From: Sphingobacteriaceae bacterium
GTDB taxonomy: Bacteria; Bacteroidota; Bacteroidia; Sphingobacteriales; Sphingobacteriaceae
Assembly (NCBI GenBank): GCA_024645045.1
Contig: JAHEGO010000070.1
Coordinates: forward strand, 64,735-128,734
Direction: 5' to 3'
DNA length: 64,000 nt
Part shown: piece by piece, positions 48,387-56,404 of the stretch
Layout: each line of letters begins with the position of its first letter
How positions within the stretch are numbered: the first letter of the stretch is position 1
Translations under genes and position numbers: made by a program
The notes under the pieces: generated by a model
Databases searched by the model: none
Told to the model about the DNA's origin: nothing
What the model saw: the letters and a program-made list of their open reading frames with translations, nothing else

Positions 48387-50245
48387 TAAGCTAAGTATTG
48401 TTCAAATACCTTCTGCATATAAGATTGTCCTTGTTGTAAATTTTCTTCCGTATTTAATTTTGGTTGACTGTTGAAAATAATTTGTTTATTGATATTGTCT
48501 TGAACAATTGTTTGCTCAGGTTTTACCCAACCAAATCCATTATCGTAACTATAAAATGCAAATGGCTTTGTATCCTTATTCAACAAGTCTTTCGACCAAT
48601 TAAATTGTTGGTGCTCCATTTTTAGTTGCGATAGGATAGTTGCTGCAAGGTCTGTTTGTGACCCAAGCATATGAATTCTTTTGCCCCTAAATTCAGATTT
48701 AATTACATTACCAGCAAAAATTAAAGGAATTCTAAACTTGCGAAAATCATAAGCGGTACTATAAGATTTGGGAAGTCGGTGGCCATGGTCAGCTACAAAA
48801 ACAAATAATGTTTGATCGTACCATTTTTCTTTTTTAGCAGCCTGCATAAATTTTTCAATACATTGATCGGTATAATTTGCTGATTTTCTGAAAAGTTGAG
48901 GTAAGTCTTCTCCTTTAAAACTAGATTCTATAGGTATTTCAAAAGGTTCATGTGAACTTAACGTCAATGTGATTGCAAAAAATGGTTGCTTTTTTGTTTC
49001 AAGTTCTTTGTTGAGTTTGTCAAACAAGTAACCATCGTGAGCACCCCATTTTGAATTCATTTGGCTAGATTCAAAATTATTTCGATCTACAATGTGATTA
49101 ATTCCTGTTGACAATAAATATGATTTAAAATTCGCAAATTCTGATTCGCCACCATATAAAAAGAATGGTTCATAACCATTTTCCTTTAATGATTGAGGTA
49201 ATGAAGCCAGTTTTTCGAACTTATCTGGTTGATGAATTATTGATCTTACGGCTTGTGATGGGAAAGCACTCAAAATAGCTATTAAACCTTTATCTGTTCG
49301 ATCTCCGGAAGCATAAATTGAATCAAATGCAATTCCTTCATTTGCTATTTTTGAAAGGCTAGGACAAACGTTAGCCTCTCCACCAAATGTGCCTACCACA
49401 TCGGATGTAAAACTTTCTAAAATGACCAATACAATATTGGGTTTAGGAATTGTTAAAATTTGATTGCTTGATTCATCATTTGTAGTGGGATACAAATCAA
49501 GTATTTCATTTTTTGCAATGCTATCTGATACAAATTGATATGGGTTTTTGGCATTAATGTTATTTTGTAAAATAGATGCCATTAAATTCCATTCTGTATT
49601 TACTGCAGCATGGTTATATAAAGAATTATTAGAAAAATAGGCTGCACTTTGATTGATTGGAGCTAGTTGAGTGCCGCCTCTCAAAAAAAGAATCAAAATC
49701 AAGGAATATACTGGAATGGCTATTACATGACTGTATTTAAAATTGATTTTTTCAAATTTACAATTGATGTATTTGTGATAAATCCATAACAATAAAAAAA
49801 GTTGTATTAGAAATAAGCTTATCCCTAGCAATAAAGGAGAAGAAGCACTAGATGCTAATGCTTCAGAAGGGGAGTTGATTAAAAAATCAATTGCTCTGCT
49901 GTTTACTTTAGTGCCCCATTCTGTATAAATATGTAGGTCAATTGTGTCTATAATACTGATCAACACTATGAAGAAATAGTTAATTTTGGGATAACAAAAG
50001 TTTAATAATTGGTTCGTTTTTGAAAAGAATAATGTGAAAAAGAATAATACCACAGGAATTGCAACAAAATATGCTGCCATCGAAAGGTCTAATGGGATAC
50101 TATGCCAAAAAATTTGCCAATAATCTGAAAGCTTAGATTGATTTATGCTGGTTACATGATAAAGTACGAATACTATTCTGTGCACTAAAAAACTAGCAAT
50201 CCAGAATAAAAATAATTTGAGAAAATTAAAGCTCGATTTGCGCAT
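48383..50245 (-). CDS. LTA synthase family protein (sulfatase-fold phosphoglycerol transferase-like)
   Basis: N-terminal TM segments; NIVLVILESFTSDVVGTFGGEANVCPSLSKIANEGIAFDSIYASGDRTDKGLIAILSAFPSQ; LFVFVADHGHRLPK. Confidence 0.88.
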   Translation of the reverse strand: MRKSSFNFLKLFLFWIASFLVHRIVFVLYHVTSINQSKLSDYWQIFWHSIPLDLSMAAYFVAIPVVLFFFTLFFSKTNQLLNFCYPKINYFFIVLISIIDTIDLHIYTEWGTKVNSRAIDFLINSPSEALASSASSPLLLGISLFLIQLFLLLWIYHKYINCKFEKINFKYSHVIAIPVYSLILILFLRGGTQLAPINQSAAYFSNNSLYNHAAVNTEWNLMASILQNNINAKNPYQFVSDSIAKNEILDLYPTTNDESSNQILTIPKPNIVLVILESFTSDVVGTFGGEANVCPSLSKIANEGIAFDSIYASGDRTDKGLIAILSAFPSQAVRSIIHQPDKFEKLASLPQSLKENGYEPFFLYGGESEFANFKSYLLSTGINHIVDRNNFESSQMNSKWGAHDGYLFDKLNKELETKKQPFFAITLTLSSHEPFEIPIESSFKGEDLPQLFRKSANYTDQCIEKFMQAAKKEKWYDQTLFVFVADHGHRLPKSYSTAYDFRKFRIPLIFAGNVIKSEFRGKRIHMLGSQTDLAATILSQLKMEHQQFNWSKDLLNKDTKPFAFYSYDNGFGWVKPEQTIVQDNINKQIIFNSQPKLNTEENLQQGQSYMQKVFEQYLAY

Positions 50246-50278
50246 ACTCTATCTATTTACTTTTAAAGATAAAAAATA

Positions 50279-52276
50279 TCAGGGAATTACAATTTTTTGA
50301 GCTCCTGAATCATATGTAGAATAGCAGTTAATTTGCTTCTTTTCTTTACCTATTAGGCTTTTATTAGTGATAAAATGTAGCGCTAGTTTTTCTGGTAAAT
50401 TGCTGAGGTAATCTGCACAAAGAAGGAAATCTACTGGTTTTTTCAGTTGGTATAAATGAAGGTTTTTGATTTTATCAATGAAGAGGTAGTTGCACTCTTG
50501 ATAGGCAACCACACTTTTATTATTAACCAAAATAAGTTTATCTAATTCCCAACCAATTTTATTGAAATTTTGAATCAGTCTATTCAATTTGATCGCATTA
50601 GTTGATCTTGCGCAAATTAACATATAATGGTTTGATTGTTTAATTATTAGGCCTGGACTGTCATTCTGATGAATGACATATAAAAGCTTTTCTTGTTCAT
50701 TTCTTATGGTCAAAAAAATGTTTACAGCAATTATCAAAACAAAAAACAAACCGAAATAATTGAACCATTTTATGTGATGAATTACATAAATACTTAAGCA
50801 TAAAATAGCTAAAAATAGGAGAATGGAAGATGTTATATTGAGGTGATGATAAAAACTCAATGAATTAGGTAAAATGCTTATTTCGTGAAGTATATAGCCC
50901 ATTAAACCAATGCATTTGCTCAAAACAAAGCCAATATATTTTGACAAAATTGAAATAGGATTGAAAGCTAATAAAGCAATGCCAAGGTAAAGTGCAATAC
51001 TTGACAATGGAATTGCTAACAAATTTGCTAATAAAAAATAATTAGGAAATTGATGGAAGTAATACAAGGCCACTGGGAGGGTACTTAGTTGGGCAGAAAT
51101 AGAAACAGCAATCAACATCCAAATTTGATTTAATAATTTATTCTGAAAACACATCAATTCATAAATTGCTTGATAAAAATAGATGATACCAAGAACCGCT
51201 AAATAGGAAAGTTGAAAGCCGATATCATATAAATAAAATGGATCAATAATTAGTAATAATAAAGCTGATCCTGCAATTAAGTTATATGGGTTACTTTGTT
51301 GGTTAATTTGCTTACCAATGATGCTAAAAGATATCATGACAGCAGACCTGCAAACGGAAGGGGAAAGCCCTGTTATATAGGCATACAAACACACAAATCC
51401 GATTAAAATGATGGTTTTTAAAAGTTTTGCTTTTCCCCAACTAAAAATGGATAAAAACTTATTTAGTACAAGAAATATAATGCTTACATGCAAGCCAGAA
51501 ACAGAGAGAATATGGATTGTTCCTGTTTTAGAATAATCACTAATTACATCCTCACTTATTCCAACTCTACTGCCTATTAAAAGTGCAGAAGCAATTCGAT
51601 AGCTTTCCTCATCTATTAAGTTCTTTTTTAAAATACTATCAAATTTGCTTGCAATCCATAAACTATTTGCTTTTAAAAAACTCATAGCATGCAACCCAAT
51701 AATGGTATCATTTTCATTCAAGTATAGAAAATGAAATACTTGTTTTTTTTTCCAATATTCCTGTGCATTAAATTCACCTGGGTTTCTGTTTTTTAGAAAG
51801 GGAATAATATTGGCGTGTATTTTTAAAATACTTCCTATTTGTAGTTTTTTTGTTTTAGTATATATTAGAATTTTTCCATGTGTTTTTATAATATCATTTA
51901 TCATTAAAATATCTGCTAAATACCTGTTATTAAGGCTATTATTACTTATATCATCTTTAATAATTAAAGTAAAATTATTGACTTTTTGTTTGCTAAAATG
52001 ATACGGAGAAAGTCCGTTTTGAATACTATAAGTGAGTAAACACCCACAATAAATAAATATCAAATTAATGCTAAATCCATTTAACCAATGAAAAGTAAAT
52101 CCTTTTAACCGATGCGCAAAATAGCTATGTATGAGTATAATTAAAATCCAAATAAATCCTAGACATAAAATCCAATTTAAATTAAATGGAAGAAATGTAG
52201 CAAGAATAATACCTGTTATAATAGCAAGTAGTAATCTTCCTAAAACTACTTCTCTCATATAATTTCTAAGCATCAT
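50279..52276 (-). CDS. ComEC/Rec2 family competence protein
   Basis: DYSKTGTIHILSVSGLHVSIIFLVLNKFLSIF; YAYITGLSPSVCRSAVMISFSIIGK; DIGFQLSYLAVLGIIYFYQ; ComEC/Rec2 competence-domain motifs. Confidence 0.93.
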   Translation of the reverse strand: MMLRNYMREVVLGRLLLAIITGIILATFLPFNLNWILCLGFIWILIILIHSYFAHRLKGFTFHWLNGFSINLIFIYCGCLLTYSIQNGLSPYHFSKQKVNNFTLIIKDDISNNSLNNRYLADILMINDIIKTHGKILIYTKTKKLQIGSILKIHANIIPFLKNRNPGEFNAQEYWKKKQVFHFLYLNENDTIIGLHAMSFLKANSLWIASKFDSILKKNLIDEESYRIASALLIGSRVGISEDVISDYSKTGTIHILSVSGLHVSIIFLVLNKFLSIFSWGKAKLLKTIILIGFVCLYAYITGLSPSVCRSAVMISFSIIGKQINQQSNPYNLIAGSALLLLIIDPFYLYDIGFQLSYLAVLGIIYFYQAIYELMCFQNKLLNQIWMLIAVSISAQLSTLPVALYYFHQFPNYFLLANLLAIPLSSIALYLGIALLAFNPISILSKYIGFVLSKCIGLMGYILHEISILPNSLSFYHHLNITSSILLFLAILCLSIYVIHHIKWFNYFGLFFVLIIAVNIFLTIRNEQEKLLYVIHQNDSPGLIIKQSNHYMLICARSTNAIKLNRLIQNFNKIGWELDKLILVNNKSVVAYQECNYLFIDKIKNLHLYQLKKPVDFLLCADYLSNLPEKLALHFITNKSLIGKEKKQINCYSTYDSGAQKIVIP

Positions 52277-54084
52277 TTAACCACCAGTTGAAAGGCATAG
52301 GAATTGTTTTCTTTTTCAGCCAATACCTTATTTTTAGTGGTTTTTAAGCTCAATGTACAGTGTTTGTTTATTTTCGATTGCAAATAAAAATAACCCCTAA
52401 TACCGTCCCCATTTAAAATAACACTACTCAGTGAATTAGGAAGCTGTTGTTCTGCACTATATATTCTCGTTTCAAAATCACATTTATAAAAAGTAATTCC
52501 ATATCCAAAATTAATTTTTGAATCAATCAACGCGTATTTAATTGCGCATTGATATGCAGCCGAATTTGAACTTGAATTGGTTTTAAAATCAATTCTATTT
52601 AATAGTTGCAGTTCTTTAGTAATGTGATTTTTGATGACTAAAGTATTACTCAAAAGGGTCTGATATTCATATAATTCAATAGTTTCGTCGCTTTTTGTAA
52701 TTTTTTTATTTTGAAATTGATAGCTGCATTTATATTGAATTTCATTCCCTGATCTAGCAGTAAAAATTAAAACTCCTTGAATTTTATTTAAAAACTGTGG
52801 TGATTTGATCGTTTTTTCAGCTGCTTCGATAGTGTGAGAATTACTGATAATTTGAAAAAAGCTCTTGCTATTAATTGCTTTTTTTATTGCAATACTAAAT
52901 CCCATATCATTACTCGAATTACCTTGTAAGAGTTGATTGGAAGCAAATGTATTCTGGTATTTTTGGCTAAAGGTATTATATGCAATAGCTATGCTCGTTT
53001 GTTTATTTAAGATAGCCATACAGGCCAAATGAATTGCTGTTTTACTATTAAAATCAGCTATTTCAGCCCCAATAATCATATTTTGATAATGACTAACAAG
53101 GTCAACAGCATATCCTTGATTGTTATTATAAATATCAATTATAGAATTAATTCCAAGCTCTGTATGATTGAATTGATAAGCAATTCTCGCATTTAAAATA
53201 CTTTGTTTAATTTGATTTTGATGTCGAATTTCAGTGATGGTTCTATGTAGTCCACTGTTACTACCACTATCTATTTTTTGATAGGAAGGTGCAAAAAATA
53301 TTTTCCAGTTTCGATGATCATATCTTATCGCTATGCCATTTTGATAGCCAAATTCCATGGCAGATGCATAAGGAGTGAAGCCATTATTTGTTGCAATGAG
53401 GGTCGTCCAATCTGCAGCAAATTCAGTGCCTTTGCCTTGTCCCATCAATAATCCTTGTCCAAGAAAACTTCGAAAACTTCCAATGATTATATTAAAATTT
53501 CTTTTAGTAAAATAAATATTCCCACATAGGTGATCTAACGGAAATTGAATGCCATTGAAATGAAATTGTTCGGCTACATCTTGTTCCGTTGCAAGCATCC
53601 AAGAGATACCATTACTGTTTTTATGACTTATTTTATAATAAATTGAGCACGGACTCCCATTATCTATTGGTGTCTGGTTTGTAAACTTGATTCTAGAAGT
53701 TGAAAATGTGCTAGGTTTTTGATAGTTAATTTCAGTTAAGTGAACACAGTATTTTGCTAATATTAACAAATCATTTTCTGAAAATTCAGGAAGTATTTGT
53801 AGTTCGTATAGGTCAATTATTTTACCAGTTTCCTTTTGATGCTGAATAATTGCATTCATTTGATTGGAATTAAATAACCCTGAATTACTTAATTCCTGTG
53901 GTGTTGCATATGTTAAGTTTAAATTTTGAATCTGGTATTCTTGATGTTTTTCTAATTGCTCGTTAAATTGTTCTTCTGTATTTTCATCTATTTCAATGTT
54001 ATTGATCATATTATCTTGTTGAATATCTTGCGAAAATCCAGGTAAGTATAAAATGAAAAACAACCAAAATAAATTAAAACGCAT
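52273..54084 (-). CDS. Exported HhH-domain protein with probable C-terminal beta-barrel
   Basis: Signal peptide; NLTYATPQELSNSGLFNSNQMNAIIQHQKETGKIIDLYELQILPEFSENDLLIL (HhH-like); alternating beta-strand C-terminal 450 aa. Confidence 0.75.
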   Translation of the reverse strand: MRFNLFWLFFILYLPGFSQDIQQDNMINNIEIDENTEEQFNEQLEKHQEYQIQNLNLTYATPQELSNSGLFNSNQMNAIIQHQKETGKIIDLYELQILPEFSENDLLILAKYCVHLTEINYQKPSTFSTSRIKFTNQTPIDNGSPCSIYYKISHKNSNGISWMLATEQDVAEQFHFNGIQFPLDHLCGNIYFTKRNFNIIIGSFRSFLGQGLLMGQGKGTEFAADWTTLIATNNGFTPYASAMEFGYQNGIAIRYDHRNWKIFFAPSYQKIDSGSNSGLHRTITEIRHQNQIKQSILNARIAYQFNHTELGINSIIDIYNNNQGYAVDLVSHYQNMIIGAEIADFNSKTAIHLACMAILNKQTSIAIAYNTFSQKYQNTFASNQLLQGNSSNDMGFSIAIKKAINSKSFFQIISNSHTIEAAEKTIKSPQFLNKIQGVLIFTARSGNEIQYKCSYQFQNKKITKSDETIELYEYQTLLSNTLVIKNHITKELQLLNRIDFKTNSSSNSAAYQCAIKYALIDSKINFGYGITFYKCDFETRIYSAEQQLPNSLSSVILNGDGIRGYFYLQSKINKHCTLSLKTTKNKVLAEKENNSYAFQLVVK

Positions 54085-54862
54085 AGCTAATTTTAATAGA
54101 AGGACTATTGCCTAGAAATAGGTGATGGGTGTTGCTTAGCCAGAATTGATAACGTTTTTGTTGCCATGATACACCAATCCCTAATAATGGTGATTTACTT
54201 GCAATTGCAGCCCTTAAAACTAGTTGGTTGTATAGTCGATATTCTATGCCAGCCTTAATTTGAAAGACATCTTCTTTGTTTAAAAATAAACCTGCACACA
54301 AAATAATTTGTGTATTTATTTTTGAACTTAATCCTAAACTTAGTGCAGTTGGAAGTTGCTTTTGTGTCGAATTAATTCCAAAATTTATTAAATGAATGGC
54401 CCAATCTATATTCTTTTTTCGTTGGTAAATCATTCCAATTTCAGGTATAAATTGAATGTTTGCGTTAGCATTTAAATAATTAGATCTAATTAAATTTAAA
54501 TTTAAACCAAGGCTAATGTTCTTATTTAATGCAATTGCAGCGTTTCCACACCACCGCTGAATTTGCAAGTTTTCAAAACTTGATTGATGTATGGCTAATC
54601 CAAAACTTTGGTGTTCCATGGGAACTGCAATGGCCATTTGAAAGGATTGTAAATTTGTTAGACCAAAGTCTATTTGCTGTGTTAGTTGGATGCTTCGGTA
54701 AGTTAATTTCAAACTACTTGCCGGATTTTCTCCTAATATATTACCTGATACTAGTGATATACCACTGCCTAATAAGGCTCGACTATCTGCACTAAGGAAT
54801 TGTTGCGCAAAAGTCAATGTCCCATTTAAAATTAAAACCAACAGCATCCCAATCCCTTTCAT
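54074..54862 (-). CDS. PorV/PorQ/FadL-like outer-membrane beta-barrel protein
   Basis: Signal peptide, SADSRALLGSGISLVSGNILGENPASSLKL (NPA-type N-terminus), beta-strand repeats, C-terminal aromatic (ISYAF). Confidence 0.65.
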   Translation of the reverse strand: MKGIGMLLVLILNGTLTFAQQFLSADSRALLGSGISLVSGNILGENPASSLKLTYRSIQLTQQIDFGLTNLQSFQMAIAVPMEHQSFGLAIHQSSFENLQIQRWCGNAAIALNKNISLGLNLNLIRSNYLNANANIQFIPEIGMIYQRKKNIDWAIHLINFGINSTQKQLPTALSLGLSSKINTQIILCAGLFLNKEDVFQIKAGIEYRLYNQLVLRAAIASKSPLLGIGVSWQQKRYQFWLSNTHHLFLGNSPSIKISYAF

Positions 54863-54913
54863 TTATCAAAAATGGGGAAAGCATGATTTAATTAAAACCT
54901 GTTAAATGCAGGC

Positions 54914-55249
54914 TTATAAATTATCTTTAATTTCTAATAGGAAAGCTTTTAAAGTAGCGAGTGAGTCAATCACTTTTTGCGTTTCTTTGATTTCTTTAGA
55001 GCCACCTTTCATCGCTTCTTTAGCGCCTTGAAGGGTATAGCCTTTTTCTTTCACGAGGTGAAAAATTACTTTTAGATTTTCTAAATCTTCTGGTGTAAAT
55101 AATCGATTTCCTTTTTTATTCTTCTTTGGTTGAAGAATGTCGAATTCATTTTCCCAAAAACGAATGAGAGAGGGATTTACCTGAAATAATTTTGCAACCT
55201 CACCAATGGAGTAATACATTTTCTGAGGTTCGTATTCTTTGTAAGGCAT
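54914..55249 (-). CDS. MerR-family transcriptional regulator
   Basis: YYSIGEVAKLFQVNPSLIRFWENEFDILQPKKNKKGNRLFTPEDLENLKVIFHLVKEKGYTLQGAKEAM; start probably MPYKEY (55249) rather than 55300. Confidence 0.93.
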   Translation of the reverse strand: MPYKEYEPQKMYYSIGEVAKLFQVNPSLIRFWENEFDILQPKKNKKGNRLFTPEDLENLKVIFHLVKEKGYTLQGAKEAMKGGSKEIKETQKVIDSLATLKAFLLEIKDNL

Positions 55250-55305
55250 ATAATCTGAATTCTTTTGGTTAAAGTTAATAATATCTACAAAAATTAGCAA
55301 TCAAA

Positions 55306-56280
55306 TTAATCGAAAGATTGATTTGCTCTTGCAGATATATCTAACATTTGCTGGTATTCTCTTGGTGATAAATCGTTATAGTAAAAATTAATAGGGTTGA
55401 TGGGTTTGCCATTTTTCCTCACTTCATAATGGCAATGTGGCGCAGTTGATGTACCTGTATTACCTACAAAACCTATAATTTCACCTCTCTTAACACTTTG
55501 GCCTCTTCTGCATTTAATTCTGCTCATGTGACCATAAAGCGTTTGATAGCCATATCCATGGTTTAACACAACATGGTTGCCATAACCTCTACCAGAATTA
55601 TCGGCTGTACTCACATATCCATCTCCAGTTGCATAAATTGGAGTTCCAATTTTAGCTGTAAAATCCATACCAGTATGCATTTTAGAGGTTTTATAAATAG
55701 GGTGAATTCGAAAACCATAACCAGATGCCATTGCCTTTAAATTTTTATTAGGAATTGGTTGAATGGCAGGAATGGAGGCCAACAATTTTGATTTATTTTT
55801 TACTTCTTTCAGTAATTCATCATAAGATTTTGACTGCACATACATTTGTTTAGCCACTCTATCTAATTTTTTAGCGCTTTCTAAAACAATGTCAGCATAA
55901 TCGTAATTCTCAAGTGCTTTGTATTTATTGACGCCACCATATCTTCCTTTTCTCACATCGGTAGGAATAGGATCTGCTTCAAAAATTACTCGATAAATAT
56001 TATTATCTCGGTCGGTTAAGTCTTCCATAACCACATCCATAATTTTCAACCTTTCGTTGAGCATTTCATATTGAAGGTCTAATTGTTCAATTTCCCTTTT
56101 GAGTCGTTTTTCTTTAGGAGAATCGATATAGGTGTAAGCAATGATCATTACAATACTTGCAAATACCATTACAGAGGCTAAATAACCCAATACCCTAAGT
56201 ATCCTCCTGGTAAGAGAAAGTTCAACTTTCTCGTATTTAAGGGTGTTGGTATTGTAGAAATATTTGATCCTTTTTGCCAT
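55306..56280 (-). CDS. M23 family metallopeptidase
   Basis: ASGYGFRIHPIYKTSKMHTGMDFTAKIGTPIYATGDGYVSTADNSGRGYGNHVVLNHGYGYQTLYGHMSRI...; N-terminal TM and coiled coil. Confidence 0.95.
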   Translation of the reverse strand: MAKRIKYFYNTNTLKYEKVELSLTRRILRVLGYLASVMVFASIVMIIAYTYIDSPKEKRLKREIEQLDLQYEMLNERLKIMDVVMEDLTDRDNNIYRVIFEADPIPTDVRKGRYGGVNKYKALENYDYADIVLESAKKLDRVAKQMYVQSKSYDELLKEVKNKSKLLASIPAIQPIPNKNLKAMASGYGFRIHPIYKTSKMHTGMDFTAKIGTPIYATGDGYVSTADNSGRGYGNHVVLNHGYGYQTLYGHMSRIKCRRGQSVKRGEIIGFVGNTGTSTAPHCHYEVRKNGKPINPINFYYNDLSPREYQQMLDISARANQSFD

Positions 56281-56380
56281 AATCCGGGATACAAAAATAA
56301 CATTTATTCAAAAAATCCACTCTTTCTACGATTAAACATAGATAAAGGCACAATTTCGATGAAAAATCGCGGTAATATGC

Positions 56381-56388
56381 TATTTTTG
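56381..56388 (+). promoter_or_regulatory. Putative -7 element TATTTTTG for alaS
   Basis: TAnnTTTG match 17 nt before the alaS ATG. Confidence 0.5.
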
Positions 56389-56404
56389 TTTTCTTAGAAT
56401 AGCT

